Of a stretch of DNA of 64,000 bases, positions 24,472-34,710 are shown piece by piece. The position numbers and the translations under genes are program-made. The stretch covers positions 36,696,517-36,760,516 of the forward strand of contig NC_092801.1 in the NCBI RefSeq assembly GCF_918797505.1. Direction: 5' to 3'. The stretch is from Bemisia tabaci (taxonomy: Eukaryota; Arthropoda; Insecta; Hemiptera; Aleyrodidae). The notes under the pieces are model-generated. The model had not been told where the DNA came from, searched no databases, and saw only the letters and a program-made list of their open reading frames with translations. Within the stretch, counting starts at the first letter, position 1, and each line of letters begins with the position of its first letter.

Positions 24472-24822
24472 CGGAAAAAATTAAATTGCTGCTTTAACAA
24501 TTCACTCGCTGAAAAAAGTGACTGCAATATTTCAACCTATAGATTTCACAACAAAAAAATGCTACTTTAACCACTGTTGTAAGCTAATTTAACCACGGAA
24601 GTCGTTAAAGTAGCATTCTCTTGTCGTAAAATCTACATTGAAACGTCACTTTTTTTAGCAATTGGATTGAATTGTACTTTAACCACTATTGTAAGCCAAT
24701 TTAACCACGAGGGTGGTTAAATTAGCATTTTCTTGTCGTAAAATCTACATTGAAATATTGCAGTCACTTTTTTTCAGCAATTGAATTGTTTAATCAGCAA
24801 TTTAATTTTTTCCGTGTGCAGT
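24472..24822. mobile_element. Foldback element with internal duplication
   Basis: The ends CGGAAAAAATTAAATTGCTG and CAGCAATTTAATTTTTTCCG are inverted repeats. Inside, a unit with CTTTAACCACT ... TTTAACCACG ... CTTGTCGTAAAATCTACATT is present twice. Confidence 0.75.
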
Positions 24823-24974
24823 TTTCAATCTGTTTAATCAGGAATGTTTTTCGACACACTTGTCCTCTCCCCTCATCAAATTCATTTTCTCGAAGATGTA
24901 TCAGCGCGGTTGCAGTAGGTTTCAGACCAAGACGGTTTCAGTCCAGGACTGAAATCTAATACACCACAACTCTT

Positions 24975-25990
24975 CAAGTTCTTGCATCTGGTGCGGTATC
25001 ATGCCAAATTGAAGGCGTTTTTTATCGCGTTAAAATCAAAGAGTGAACAGAGGCTGTAGCTGTAATACGGATTGTGGGCTGAGTAGGACCCGTACTTTTA
25101 CAGGTTGTCTCCGATTGGCTGATTTCCCTGCCAATTTTGCAATCCACATGCCCACTTGCTAGGACCTTTATGGAAAAAAAACATGGGGTTCATTTTTCAT
25201 ATTAAACGAAAACACGAAACAATTCAAGCGTCGGAGATTTCAGAAATCAATTCTCTAGATTTTTCTAGAAGAGATTGATGGGTAATACTGCCGTGCTAGT
25301 GTATGCCGTATGAACACTCTAGAGTTGCTAAATTTCCTCGGAAAAAAACTATCTTTGAGAATAGTTATGCATATTTTTCCTGTAATATTTTCAGATATTT
25401 TCGATCTAAGTGGGAACAAAATTGTCTGGATAATCGGAGGAGAAATATTCAAAACTGTTCCAATCAATTCGTATATTATCAAAGAAAACTTGCCAATGTC
25501 TGAGGTCTTAATCGGCGTTTTTCCTTAGCACGCGGTATAATACATGACAATCATTTCTCAAAGCACCGAACTGCTTGACCTGGAATTTTTTCTTCATGAC
25601 ACTAGGTGTCATATTTCAAGTTGAAGAAAACAAATTCCAGGCTGTTCAGTGTGAAAAGAGTGTCATGCATTTCCCACCAGTCTCTTCAGAAAAATTTGAA
25701 GAATTGATTTCTGAAATCTTCTACGCGTAAACTTTTCCTTGTTTTCGAGATATTTTTGATGAAAAGTAAACCCTGTGTTTTTTCCATCAGGGTCCCAGAA
25801 AGTTGGTTCCTGCAGACGATTGCAAAATTGGCGGGAAAAATCAGCCAATCAGAGACGACTCGTAAAAGTAAGGGGTGCCACTTGGCCCGTGTTACGGCCC
25901 TTGTTTTCCCTTTGATTTGAACGCAGTTAAAAACGCCTTCAAATTCTTATGATACCACACCAGCCGCAAGAGCCTGATAACTTGCACGCG
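24975..25990. mobile_element. Foldback element of about 1 kb with a nested MITE in its loop
   Basis: The left arm (24990-25275, with TGGTGCGGTATCATGCCAAA, CCGATTGGCTGATTT and GAGATTTCAGAAATCAATTC) is repeated inverted at about 25690-25980. The loop contains a complete copy of the CTGCCGTGCTAAGG MITE at 25287-25542. Confidence 0.8.
25287..25542. mobile_element. CTGCCGTGCTAAGG MITE, nested copy
   Basis: The ends CTGCCGTGCTAGTG and CTTAGCACGCGGTA, and inner arms with GCCGTATGAAC, match the family. It sits inside the loop of the 25-kb foldback. Confidence 0.75.
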
Positions 25991-25999
25991 CACGCAAAC

Positions 26000-27249
26000 G
26001 TAATAGAGGCGTTGGGTGCATTGCATTTTACGGTCATGGTTTGAGTTTGAAACGGTGATATATGTTAATGGGTATCTGTGTGCGGTGGATGTTAAGTAAA
26101 ATGCTTTGAAATACATTCTTCATCTCAAACCATTGAAATAAGTAAGTGAATTCGGCGGGTATTTGTATGTATTTGATCGAATTGATACATGCATAATGTG
26201 AATTATGTAGCCTAGTATGGAAATACTATTTCTGTTGTACCTAATTATTTCATTTTCTCGATATAAAGGTAAAACACCCTTTTCTGAGCAATACAACTGA
26301 TTTATTTTTTTAACGGAAGTTATGTACAAACTATATACATGTAAACTTAAAACTAAGCCAATCTTCCGATTTTGAGTAGGAAATCGTTGGACATAATTTA
26401 AGCGTCCAAATCATTGACATATGATTTTTTTTTTAAACTTTGTACATCATATTGAATAGAGACCGTCGTAAAGTATTACATTTGAAAATTAATGTAGATT
26501 TTAACTTAATTTATAAACCCAGTTTAACAATTTTGAAGTCCAGGGGCACCCCTTAATTTTTCAACTTAAAACCTGTTTGTTCTAGAATCACTTAACAGTC
26601 ATTTAACACATGTCTTTACACTAAATATTGCTTTCAATTGGACTGCTATTCTTGGGGGGGGGGGGGGGGGTAGAATTGCAATGCTACTTAGCTTGTGAAA
26701 CTTCTTTCATCTGAGATAACAAACAAGAACAGTATTTGTTCGTACACAAAAAATGAAAGTCGAAGGAGCTACTTATCTTGTATAATATCAATCGTTCGCC
26801 TGCTTTCTATCAACTTCTTGTGAACCAAAAAACTGCTTAGTAATAGCAACACTGTAATGATCGTTATTTCAGTTTTTAAAAAATACATGCAGCTCTGTTG
26901 TATTTATCCCATTATTTTAGTATTAGTAGCAAAATTTTGACAGCTCCAAAAAAGTTCAAATATGTGTAAATCGATAAAACATCCTGCTTTTAGGAGCTTT
27001 TTCTATAAAGATGAGGCAGTGCCTCGACCAAACACCGAAAGCATCCGCTCTAATAATTGTTGAGTTCAAGTTCGCCATGTTGGTTTCCTCCAGCCAGCGA
27101 TGGTTTTTGATCGCTTTTTAAATGTAGCGCCAAGAGCTAATCTTTGCAACGTCCGTCAACACCAATTTTGTTCAGCCCCTGTCGAAGGAGCATTCTTACG
27201 GTTCAACTATCGATGGATCGAAATAAACCAGTCGTGGCGCCACTTTTGG
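26000..27249. other. Intergenic stretch, no gene seen
   Basis: AT-rich DNA with a G-run at about 26655-26671. No repeat arms, RNA or exon could be supported. Confidence 0.4.
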
Positions 27250-27257
27250 GTTCTGAG

Positions 27258-27426
27258 CAGTGGCGTTGCTGTCTTTACGATATATCGATTGATCTGCCAC
27301 TTAAAACCATGAAAAAGGATCGATTACCAGAATGTTCGCAACGCACACCTTAATAATCGATTCTTTACTATAGCTTCAAATGGAGAAATATCGATAATAT
27401 AATCGATCATTCACGTCTCGTTACTG
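27258..27426. mobile_element. hAT-like MITE (CAGTGGCG ends) with exact 8-bp duplication GTTCTGAG
   Basis: GTTCTGAG at 27250-27257 is repeated exactly at 27427-27434. The left end CAGTGGCGTTGCTGT and the decayed right end CTCGTTACTG belong to a family with copies at 32286, 46470, 47026 and 50301. CAGTG-type ends and 8-bp duplications are typical of hAT transposons. Confidence 0.85.
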
Positions 27427-27634
27427 GTTCTGAGGTCTCGGCGCGGGCAATTGTCGCTCACTCTCCTCTTGTTTTTTCAATTTACTCCTCTGTTGATGGT
27501 TGTCACATTTGGGTCACCAATTTCCACCACTCCTGAGGAAAAAAATCGAAAATTGATTCGGAAATGCCACAAAAATTTACGCATAATCTTTAGAAAAACT
27601 TAGAGGTGTAATTTGGACGTATTTCTATCAAACA

Positions 27635-27861
27635 CACTGGAAAAAAACACATTGGATCAAGAGTCCAGACTCTTGAAAATATTAAAAAGAAAAAATACTC
27701 TTGATTCAATCAGATTTAAGCTTAAATCAAAAGGAAATCCGCTCAAATTAAGAGGCTTGGCTCTTGAATTACGCAAAAATCCGATTGAATCAAGAGTATT
27801 TTTTCTTGTCGATATTTTTAAGAGTCTGGACTCTAGATCCAATGTGTTTTTTTTTCCAGTG
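27635..27861. mobile_element. CACTGGAAAAA foldback MITE, copy 2
   Basis: A complete 227-bp copy with CACTGGAAAAAAACACATTGG-type ends. Flanks are CA on both sides (27633-34 and 27862-63), and the interrupted host arm can be read across it, so CA is a genuine 2-bp target duplication. Confidence 0.88.
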
Positions 27862-28015
27862 CAGAATTATGTGCAGGTGAGAAATATGGGGTGTGCTCCA
27901 GAAAGCTGCATAGGAAACAATGTAAACGTTGGGTGTGATTCCTTTTGAAGAATTGGAAAAGCGGGATTTTAAATTAAGCAAACAGAACTATGCGCCAACT
28001 GTATGCGGGATATAG

Positions 28016-28727
28016 TCCAGGCGCCTGGTAGCTAAAAATGAGGCTACCTGGAATTTTGGGTACACAGCGATTTTTTTGGCTTACTTTTTGTTTTTTGGGT
28101 CGCTGAATCCGAATCTGAAGTTTCCGCACGCGTATCTGGTGAGCATTTTCCGCTATTTTGAAAAAATGGCCTAAAAAGGCCTTTTTTTGCGGTTTTTTTG
28201 ATATAGCGGCTACGGATGAGGAAAAGTCCCGGATTTAGCTAATGTTTTGAATAGCTGACAAAATTTGGAAGAAAATGGTATATGAATATGCTAGGTTTGC
28301 TCAAAAATTGAGGAACCTCGGATTTCGGAACTTTAGAACGCTTCGGAACTTGGCTGACCGCGGCGAGCCGGATCGCGCGTTGACGGGTGCGCCGCGAAAA
28401 CGTGAATAGGCGCGATGTTCACGATGCCGTATCTTCCTCAATTTTTAAGCAAACCTAACATATGTATACACCATTTTCTTCCAAATTATGTCAGCTATTC
28501 AAAACATTAGCCAAATCCGGGACTTTTCCTCATCCGTAGCCGCTATATCAAAAAAACCGCAAAAAAAGGCCTTTTTAGGCCATTTTTTCAAAATAGCGAA
28601 AAATGCTCACCAGATACGCGTGCGGAAACTTCAGATTCGGATTCAGCGACCCAAAAAACATAAAGCAGGCCAAAAAAATCGCTGTGTACCCAAAATTCCA
28701 GGTAGACTTACCAGGCGCCTGGACTAA
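28016..28727. mobile_element. Foldback element of about 710 bp with arms of about 300 bp
   Basis: The left end GTCCAGGCGCCTGGTAG and right end ACCAGGCGCCTGGAC, and long arms containing ATGGCCTAAAAAGGCC and TTCCGCACGCGTATCTGGTG, are inverted repeats. The loop (about 28330-28430) is GC-richer. The plus-strand ORF at 28488-28727 is one arm and not a gene. Confidence 0.85.
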
Positions 28728-29342
28728 TATATGAGCCGCGGGCATGGCACGAGAGCGTTGTGGACAGGGCTCATGAGTAAATGGTCACTACCACCGCGAC
28801 GACGGCATCCATCTCCGTTGACGTCACTGGCGCTTTATTATTTTCACTCACCCTTACGGCCAGAGAACTGACGGGCACACCCCATATTTCTCACCTCCAC
28901 ACAAATCTATTTGATAGAAATACGTCCATATGAAAGAATAAACATGTATTATTTTGAATTTTGTGGACAAACATAGCAATCTAAAGGTTGTCAGGTTTAC
29001 CGTTTTCAATAATAAATTGAACTATTATATGTATTAAATATTTTCATATTTTATAAACCACCCACCGGTACGGTCATCACTGTAAATGGGCACGATCATT
29101 TTTTAATGAGAAAGTTTGAGATTAGAACTGACCGTCAAAGAAGGTCTGCCCAAGGCAAAGGAAAACGGTTTCAGGACATTTTTCAACGATTTTTTGTCCG
29201 AGCACCTGCTTTGATCAGTAGTTTATGTCCACGCGTAAAATGGGCAACAGTGACTTGGTCCCAGCGTTATATCTAAGTCAGTAAGTAAAATTGGCGGAAT
29301 TAGGCCAATCAACCTAAACACAACAACAACAATTGTTGAATA

Positions 29343-30153
29343 CAGTGGATATCGGATATAACGACTTCGGTTATAACGACATATCGGGCATAACGACGTA
29401 AATTGGTCGGTCCCGGCTGAAATCCCATTCATTCAATGTGTTTATGTATCGGTTATAACGACATCGCATATAACGACATATCGGTCATAGCGACGAAGTT
29501 TCCGCGTCCCAACAGATGTGATCATCGGTTATAACGACCTGAGCGACAGCAACAGAAGCCGAAGAGGAGAGGATCTCGTTTCCAGACGCCCTAGAAGCCA
29601 TCACAACTGTTCAAAAATTCCTAATTTTGAATCCAGAATGGAACGATTCCACTTTATCACACTTTACGCTCGGCCCATAGAGCGTTACAAAAAGGGTACG
29701 CGAACACAATTGTGAAGCAAAAAAAAATCACGGACTATTATTCAAATTAGAAGTTTTATACTTCTTCGGTATTGCGCATATGTAGTGCAAACATAATGTA
29801 GTATGTAGTGCATGTAATCTCAATATTATAAAATACCTTGTTTTTACAAATTCAAACAAAGTGTTTTAATTAAAATTAGTCCTGGAATAAAAAAATAAAA
29901 AAATAAATGAATTAAATAAATACTCAATTCAAATAAAATTAGATAAAGCTAATAAACAAAGGTGTTACTGAAGAGATAATGAATCAGCAGCAAAATTCAC
30001 CGGGCCCTGGAATCCCACCTACAGCACAGCCTTGTTTCAGCTCTTTAACATAGGGTACGTGCGTAAAAATTCCACTATCGGTTATAACGACTATCGGCTA
30101 TAACGACCGAATATGGCTGGTCCCTTCAAGGTCGTTATATCCGATATCCACTG
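29343..30153 (+). mobile_element. 811-bp pogo/Tigger-like element with TA duplication
   Basis: The terminal inverted repeats CAGTGGATATCGGATATAAC are perfect, flanked by TA (29341-42 and 30154-55). Sub-terminal repeats of GGTTATAACGAC occur in both ends. On the plus strand a frame at about 29545-29670 encodes EAEEERISFPDALEAITT then VQKFLILNPEW and stops. This resembles the C-terminal tail of Tigger/pogo transposases (DDE superfamily). The rest of the transposase is deleted, so the element is non-autonomous. Confidence 0.85.
29545..29670 (+). pseudogene. C-terminal remnant of a pogo/Tigger-type transposase
   Basis: An acidic run followed by ISFPDALEAITTVQKFL and an in-frame stop. Position at the downstream side of a TA-flanked element, acidic composition and the ALEAI...KFL pattern fit transposase tails of this group. 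The DDE core is absent. Confidence 0.55.
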
Positions 30154-30787
30154 TATTTCGTTTTATTTCCATCCTCAAAATTTTCGATGTACAATTTATT
30201 TTACATATGCTTTTTTTAAAAATAAGAAATGAAAATATTGTTTCATTTTAAAGATATTTACATTTTTAAACGTCGCAAATATTTGTAAGACCTTTCCCAA
30301 GAGATAGCATCAATATTAATCTCAATGAGCCATAGTTTTGTTGAAATAAACTATTCAAAAATGAATAAATTAAGTAAAAAACTCAAGAACCACGCAATCT
30401 TTGGGCTTAACCAATTTATTCATCTATCTTTCAGAGTCAAATACGTCCAATTTTGAAGGTTTGGTTGCGTGAACACGACGCATCAGAACATTAAAAGTAC
30501 AAAATATCAAAGAAAAAATTAAAGTGCCGTGGGAATCATTAAATTTGACCCGAAGCCACCTTAATATTTACAGAACACACGTTATATTTTCCTTTGATAT
30601 ATATTTTTTCCCCATCAATTTAATTGAGAATAACCCACGCAGAGTGTGCAAACATGTCAAAATCGTGAGTTGAAAAACGCTGACTCCACGAGTTTAAATG
30701 TTAGAACTCAACACAGAGCGGAGCGGCGTGCTGCCGGCGCGAAACGCGCACTGGCGCCTACAAACCCACAGGGATACTTAACATTAT

Positions 30788-31336
30788 TAAGTACGGATAC
30801 TAGTACTCAGTGACTTTTTGGACTACCGCTCTCTTTTTGTGCCGCAGTACCTTGATTTATTTTGCGGGGGAAGCTCCGTACTCTTAGAGGATGATTGTCA
30901 TTCTTAATATGCTGGAGCGCCTTCAATTTCGTATGATACTGTGCAACACCTCTGTTGCGAAATAGTTGCTTGAGGCGCCGTGGCACGTTGCGGGGCGGTG
31001 AGCAGCCGGCCAGCGCCTACAAACCTAAGGGGATACTTCAAGCATTGCGCAATGCTTGAAGTATCCCCTTAGGTGTGTAGGCGCCAATGCGCGTTCCGCA
31101 CAGATCGGCCGCCCGCCTCGTCATGTGCGCAGCGTGTCACGGTGCTTCAAGCAACTATTTCACAACAGAGGTGTTGCGCAGTATCTTCCGAAATTGAAGG
31201 CGCTTCAACATACTGTAAATGACAGGCATTTTTAAGAATACGGAGCTTTCCTGGCAAAATAAATTAAGATACTAAAGCACAAAAAAAGAGCAATAGTGCA
31301 AAAACTCACTAAGTACTAGCATCCGTATTTAATGAC
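30788..31336. mobile_element. Foldback element copy A2
   Basis: A long inverted repeat centred near 31048. Outer arms contain GGATACTAGTACTCAGTG / CACTAAGTACTAGCATCC, and inner arms contain CACCTCTGTTG and CAAGCATTGCGCAATGCTTG at the centre. The core is nearly identical to 23745-24030. DNA upstream (30180-30790) also matches the region upstream of copy A3 (61340-61900), so the full element is larger. Confidence 0.8.
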
Positions 31337-31729
31337 GTTTAGCTACATTTTTTTAATTTCATTGGAGAAAAAACTGACTCGATTTAGGCAGAAACATTAT
31401 TCAGTATGCTGCCAAGAATATTTTTTTTTTTTTTAATCAAGAATCAAATCGCTGAATGAATGCGGGGTTCTGCTTGATGTAAGTGACTTTTCTTTTGATA
31501 TAAGCATCTGTCCTTCTTTACACAAGGATTATTTTCCTTCTTGACCCAAAAAGAAATCTTCTCGGCGGTAAATTTGAGCATATTTCAGTTTAAATCAAGT
31601 CACTTTTTCCTCTAGTGAAGTCAAAAATCATGCTAAACGTAATTGAATAAGGATGCTAGGACTTGGTAAGTTTTTCGACTACCGCTCTCTTTTTGTCGTC
31701 GTCACTCGATTGTGGTGTTTCATAATTTG

Positions 31730-31856
31730 ACGTATTTCTGTCAAACGGAACTATGTGCATTATGACTTGAGCCCTGTTATGCATATATTCTTATGGGTCT
31801 CAGGGATCATGTCTTAAGGCACATAGTTGCGTTTGACAGAAATACGTCCAATTTGT
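31730..31856. mobile_element. Small foldback with GACGTATTTCTGTCAAACG ends
   Basis: The ends TTGACGTATTTCTGTCAAAC and TTTGACAGAAATACGTCCAA plus inner CTATGTGCA/GGCACATAG are inverted. A short cousin of the outer element at 27608-28930. Confidence 0.75.
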
Positions 31857-32285
31857 CTCACTAAAATATTGAATCTAAAAAAAAAATTAGCAACATTCTG
31901 CCATGAAAATTTCAGAGACGATAGATCCATTGCCTCTCTTTTTATCTCTAGCTGTTGCCAATCATTCACCAAATTTGTAAATTATTTCCTCTCATTCCCT
32001 CTCCTGATAAGATAAAAAGGCCATCGTAATTGTTTCATCTCGTCATTTCTATCGAATAATTTTCAAAGTTATTATGAGAAATTAAATCGGAATATTCTGC
32101 CTTAAACTCTCAGTCATTTGATCCATTTGACTTACTCTTCTATGCTTGCCCACTGTCCATCGCGGTCTGAAATTCGTATTGTTCCAGTCGGGCTCCTTAA
32201 ACAGAAAATCGAAAACAAAATCAAACGTACAAAAATATTTGGCTCCTAAATAGAAGTCGTGTTGTGCGATGACTGAATTGTTTAA

Positions 32286-32449
32286 CGGTGGCGCGGCGTG
32301 CTTTGCGATGTATCGATTGATCGGCCATTTAAACCTATGTAAAAGTATCGATAAACAGGGTGTTCGCAGCGAACACATTAATAATCGATTATTTACCACA
32401 GCTTCAAATGGAGACATATCGATAGATCGCAAAGCTTGCCACGCCACTG
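32286..32449. mobile_element. hAT-like MITE (CAGTGGCG family), copy 2
   Basis: The right end is GCCACGCCACTG. The interior has ATCGATT blocks and the GTGTTCGCAGCGAACAC palindrome shared by the family. The flanks TTGTTTAA and CTGTTCAA agree at 6 of 8 positions, consistent with an aged 8-bp duplication. Confidence 0.75.
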
Positions 32450-33089
32450 CTGTTCAAGTAATTGTTAAGCATTGAATTGTATGGAAGACAGGGTTCATTG
32501 CAGAGTGTAGTTACACCCTTATATCAGATAGGTGACGGATTGTCTCTCTTTGGAAAAATAAAACATTTGGAGCGGAAATTTTGAAACACTGCAGAGGAGA
32601 TACGCGGTTTCTCGCTTCTGCCATCGATATGCATGTTGGAAAATATAAACGAACCATGTGAGGATTCTAGAATTGCAGAATTTTTCTCGGCAAGATATTT
32701 AATTTTAAGAAAAACTATGAATATTCTACCAGGGACCATCCATAAATTACGTAAAGCACTTTTTCCCATTAATAAACCTCTCTCCTCTTTTCGTAAGGCA
32801 CCGTAAGGCATTCCTTACTCTCTGCCCCCCTCTAAAAATTACGTAAGGCTCGACTACCCCCCCCCCCCTTCCTTTTTTCAATTATCGCCGATCTAAGTTT
32901 TATCAGAAATGGACGCACTTATGATAAAAGGAATTATGTGCACAGGGTTTGCGTGTAAAATAGTTCCTTTTGGCTTAAATGCGTTCAAATATGAGACACT
33001 GTATTGTACGGTATCTATATTCGGACGTCCGAATAATCATCTATACTATAAGCTCCAAGACCTCCTAATTTTGCGAAACTGGTAACGCT

Positions 33090-33410
33090 TAGTTCCAGCG
33101 TTCTACAGGGCCGATTTTCATGATTTTTGCGGCTATCGACGGGCAATTGTCTCTAGATTAGCCAACTCTTTTCAGATTTTCAAAATATGGCCCAGGTTTT
33201 TTTATATTACGTGGTAAAGTTGTGAATTCTCCCATTTAAACAATGTAAATTTATACTTTTTGTCATAGTTCGTTTGAGCGTTCTACCGGGCCGATTTCCA
33301 TGATTTTTGCGTAAATCGACAGGTAATGGGCCTTAGATGAGCCCGCTGCAATCAGATTTTGGAAAAAGGACCCAGGTTTTTTTTAAAATCACGTTATAAA
33401 AGTGAGTGAG
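33090..33410 (+). repeat. Diverged tandem duplication of about 180 bp
   Basis: AGCGTTCTACAGGGCCGATT and AGCGTTCTACCGGGCCGATT start two units (about 33097 and 33278). Both continue through CATGATTTTTGCG, TCGAC and CCCAGGTTTTTT. Confidence 0.75.
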
Positions 33411-33548
33411 TTTACAGAATGCTCCGGTACTGCTACCGCTATGCGCGGGAGGATGCGCAATGGTCGAGGAGGTTGCGCAGTAGCTGTGTAGCCTGCGCAT
33501 CAGCTCCACACTTATCTACACAAGATTCGCACCCGGAACCTCACTTTG

Positions 33549-33622
33549 AGCGGTGGCCGAATCGTCTAAGACGATAAACGCGGCCGCATTGATCACGTAC
33601 AGTGTGGGTTCGATTCCCGACT
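33549..33622 (+). other. tRNA-like sequence (Leu/Ser type), probable SINE head or tRNA pseudogene
   Basis: An A-box-like TGGCCGAATCGTCTAAG (33554-33570) and a perfect B-box GGTTCGATTCC (33607-33617) are at tRNA spacing, with a T-arm GGG/CCC around the B-box. I cannot pair an acceptor stem across the ends, so a functional tRNA is unlikely. This is the internal RNA polymerase III promoter layout of tRNA-derived SINEs. Confidence 0.55.
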
Positions 33623-33812
33623 CATGAGATCTTGATTACTACCCGATTATCATTGTTCATTGTTTTACTGCAATATTTCATCAAGCAGTCATTCCAAAAC
33701 GCGTCCTTTTAATTTTAAAGTAATTTTAAGTAAAGTTTAAAATTAAAGTATACCTCATATCGTATTTTTTTAGGGGAAAAATAAAAAGATCACTGATAGG
33801 AGGGTAAAAATA

Positions 33813-33894
33813 GGGCCGCGAAGCGGCCCATTGATGGCGCGGAGCGCCTTCAGGGGGTTGGGCCGCGTAGCGGCCAGGGGGCGTAGCCCCCTAG
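33813..33894. mobile_element. Cluster of four GC-rich mini-hairpins ending in CTAG, candidate Helitron-like 3' end
   Basis: Four successive perfect hairpins occur: GGGCCGCGAAGCGGCCC (33813-33829), GGCGCGGAGCGCC (33836-33848), GGCCGCGTAGCGGCC (33861-33875) and GGGGGCGTAGCCCCC (33877-33891). CTAG then T follows. Helitrons end in a short hairpin plus CTRR inserted before T, so this may be such an end, but no matching 5' end is visible. Confidence 0.5.
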
Positions 33895-34164
33895 TATACG
33901 GTATTTTTCCTTAACACAGCAGAATACGAATGGCTGAAGAGCAACGCCACATATCTCCGTTTGCGATGTAGACTTCCTGTCATACTTTATTTTTCTTTGG
34001 AAACCTAATCAAGGAAATTTCCTTGATTTTTCTACTCTGCTAACCGAATATTTTGTATAAATTTTAGGCTTTAAAGCTGGTTTGTTTCTTTTGAAAAAAA
34101 TAGGAGGGTAAATTTTGAAACACCGCAGCGGAGATACATGGTTTTCCACTTTGGCAGTCAATAT

Positions 34165-34501
34165 CAGAGACAAGAGACCCTCCACTGGCCTCCTAGCGAC
34201 AGGTGGAAGCTTTTACTTTCGGGGTTTCAACAATTCCTTATGGGCAATTATTAGGGAGCAACAGTCATCACCCTAGTTACGGCTGTTGACTTACCTACAT
34301 GGTCGATGATGAGCTTCGGGTGACGTCATGACCCAAACAAGTTTCCTAAACTTCGGCCAATTTCGGCTTGTTTGCGAAACGAAACTGCCAACACGTTGTT
34401 AAACATCAACCATGTAGGTAAGTCAACAGTAGAATGCTGAAGTCCCGAAAGTAAAAGCTTCCACCATGGCCAAGATACTAGTGGAGGGTCTCTTGTCTCT
34501 G
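34165..34501. mobile_element. 337-bp hAT-like foldback MITE with exact 8-bp duplication GTCAATAT
   Basis: GTCAATAT at 34157-34164 recurs at 34502-34509. The ends CAGAGACAAGAGACCCTCCA and TGGAGGGTCTCTTGTCTCTG are inverted repeats. Inner arms (GAAGCTTTTACTTTCGGG, GTTGACTTACCTACATGG) are also inverted. It interrupts an older repeat related to 32575-32645. Confidence 0.9.
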
Positions 34502-34560
34502 GTCAATATGCATGTTGAAAAAAATAATGGAACGAGCGTCAGGCAAGGCGAGACAAGGTG

Positions 34561-34710
34561 TTACCCATGATTAGAGCAGTACGGTGGAGGCTGAATCGGT
34601 CGAATGATATCCTCTTCGTTCTGAGCGTAGCTCTCGGCCAGCTTCAGGCAAATTGGCGTGGCGACTAGAATGATCCCTAGACACCACGCTAGCGATATCC
34701 AAAACAGATT
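34561..34710 (-). CDS. prominin-like: Prominin-like last exon, fifth transmembrane segment and C-terminal tail
   Basis: Acceptor TTTTTTACAG, 150 bp including stop TAA at 34563-34561. It encodes NLFWISLAWCLGIILVATPI, then CLKLAESYAQNEEDI, and the tail ending PPPYCSNHG. Confidence 0.92.
   Translation of the reverse strand, partial: NLFWISLAWCLGIILVATPICLKLAESYAQNEEDIIRPIQPPPYCSNHG

Larger units (their letters stand above)
27608..28930. mobile_element. Outer foldback element with GGACGTATTTCTATCAAA ends, carrying two nested elements
   Basis: GGACGTATTTCTATCAAA (27616) and TTTGATAGAAATACGTCC (to about 28928) are the ends. The arms continue inward as GAGAAATATGGGGTGTGC (27880) and its complement (28872). 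The left arm is split by a CACTGG MITE (27635-27861), and the loop holds another foldback (28016-28727). A short cousin with the same ends is at 31730-31856. Confidence 0.8.

Noticed and set aside
25255..25528. Overlapping ORFs on both strands
   Set aside because: Both are shadows of the arms of a CTGCCGTGCTAAGG MITE.
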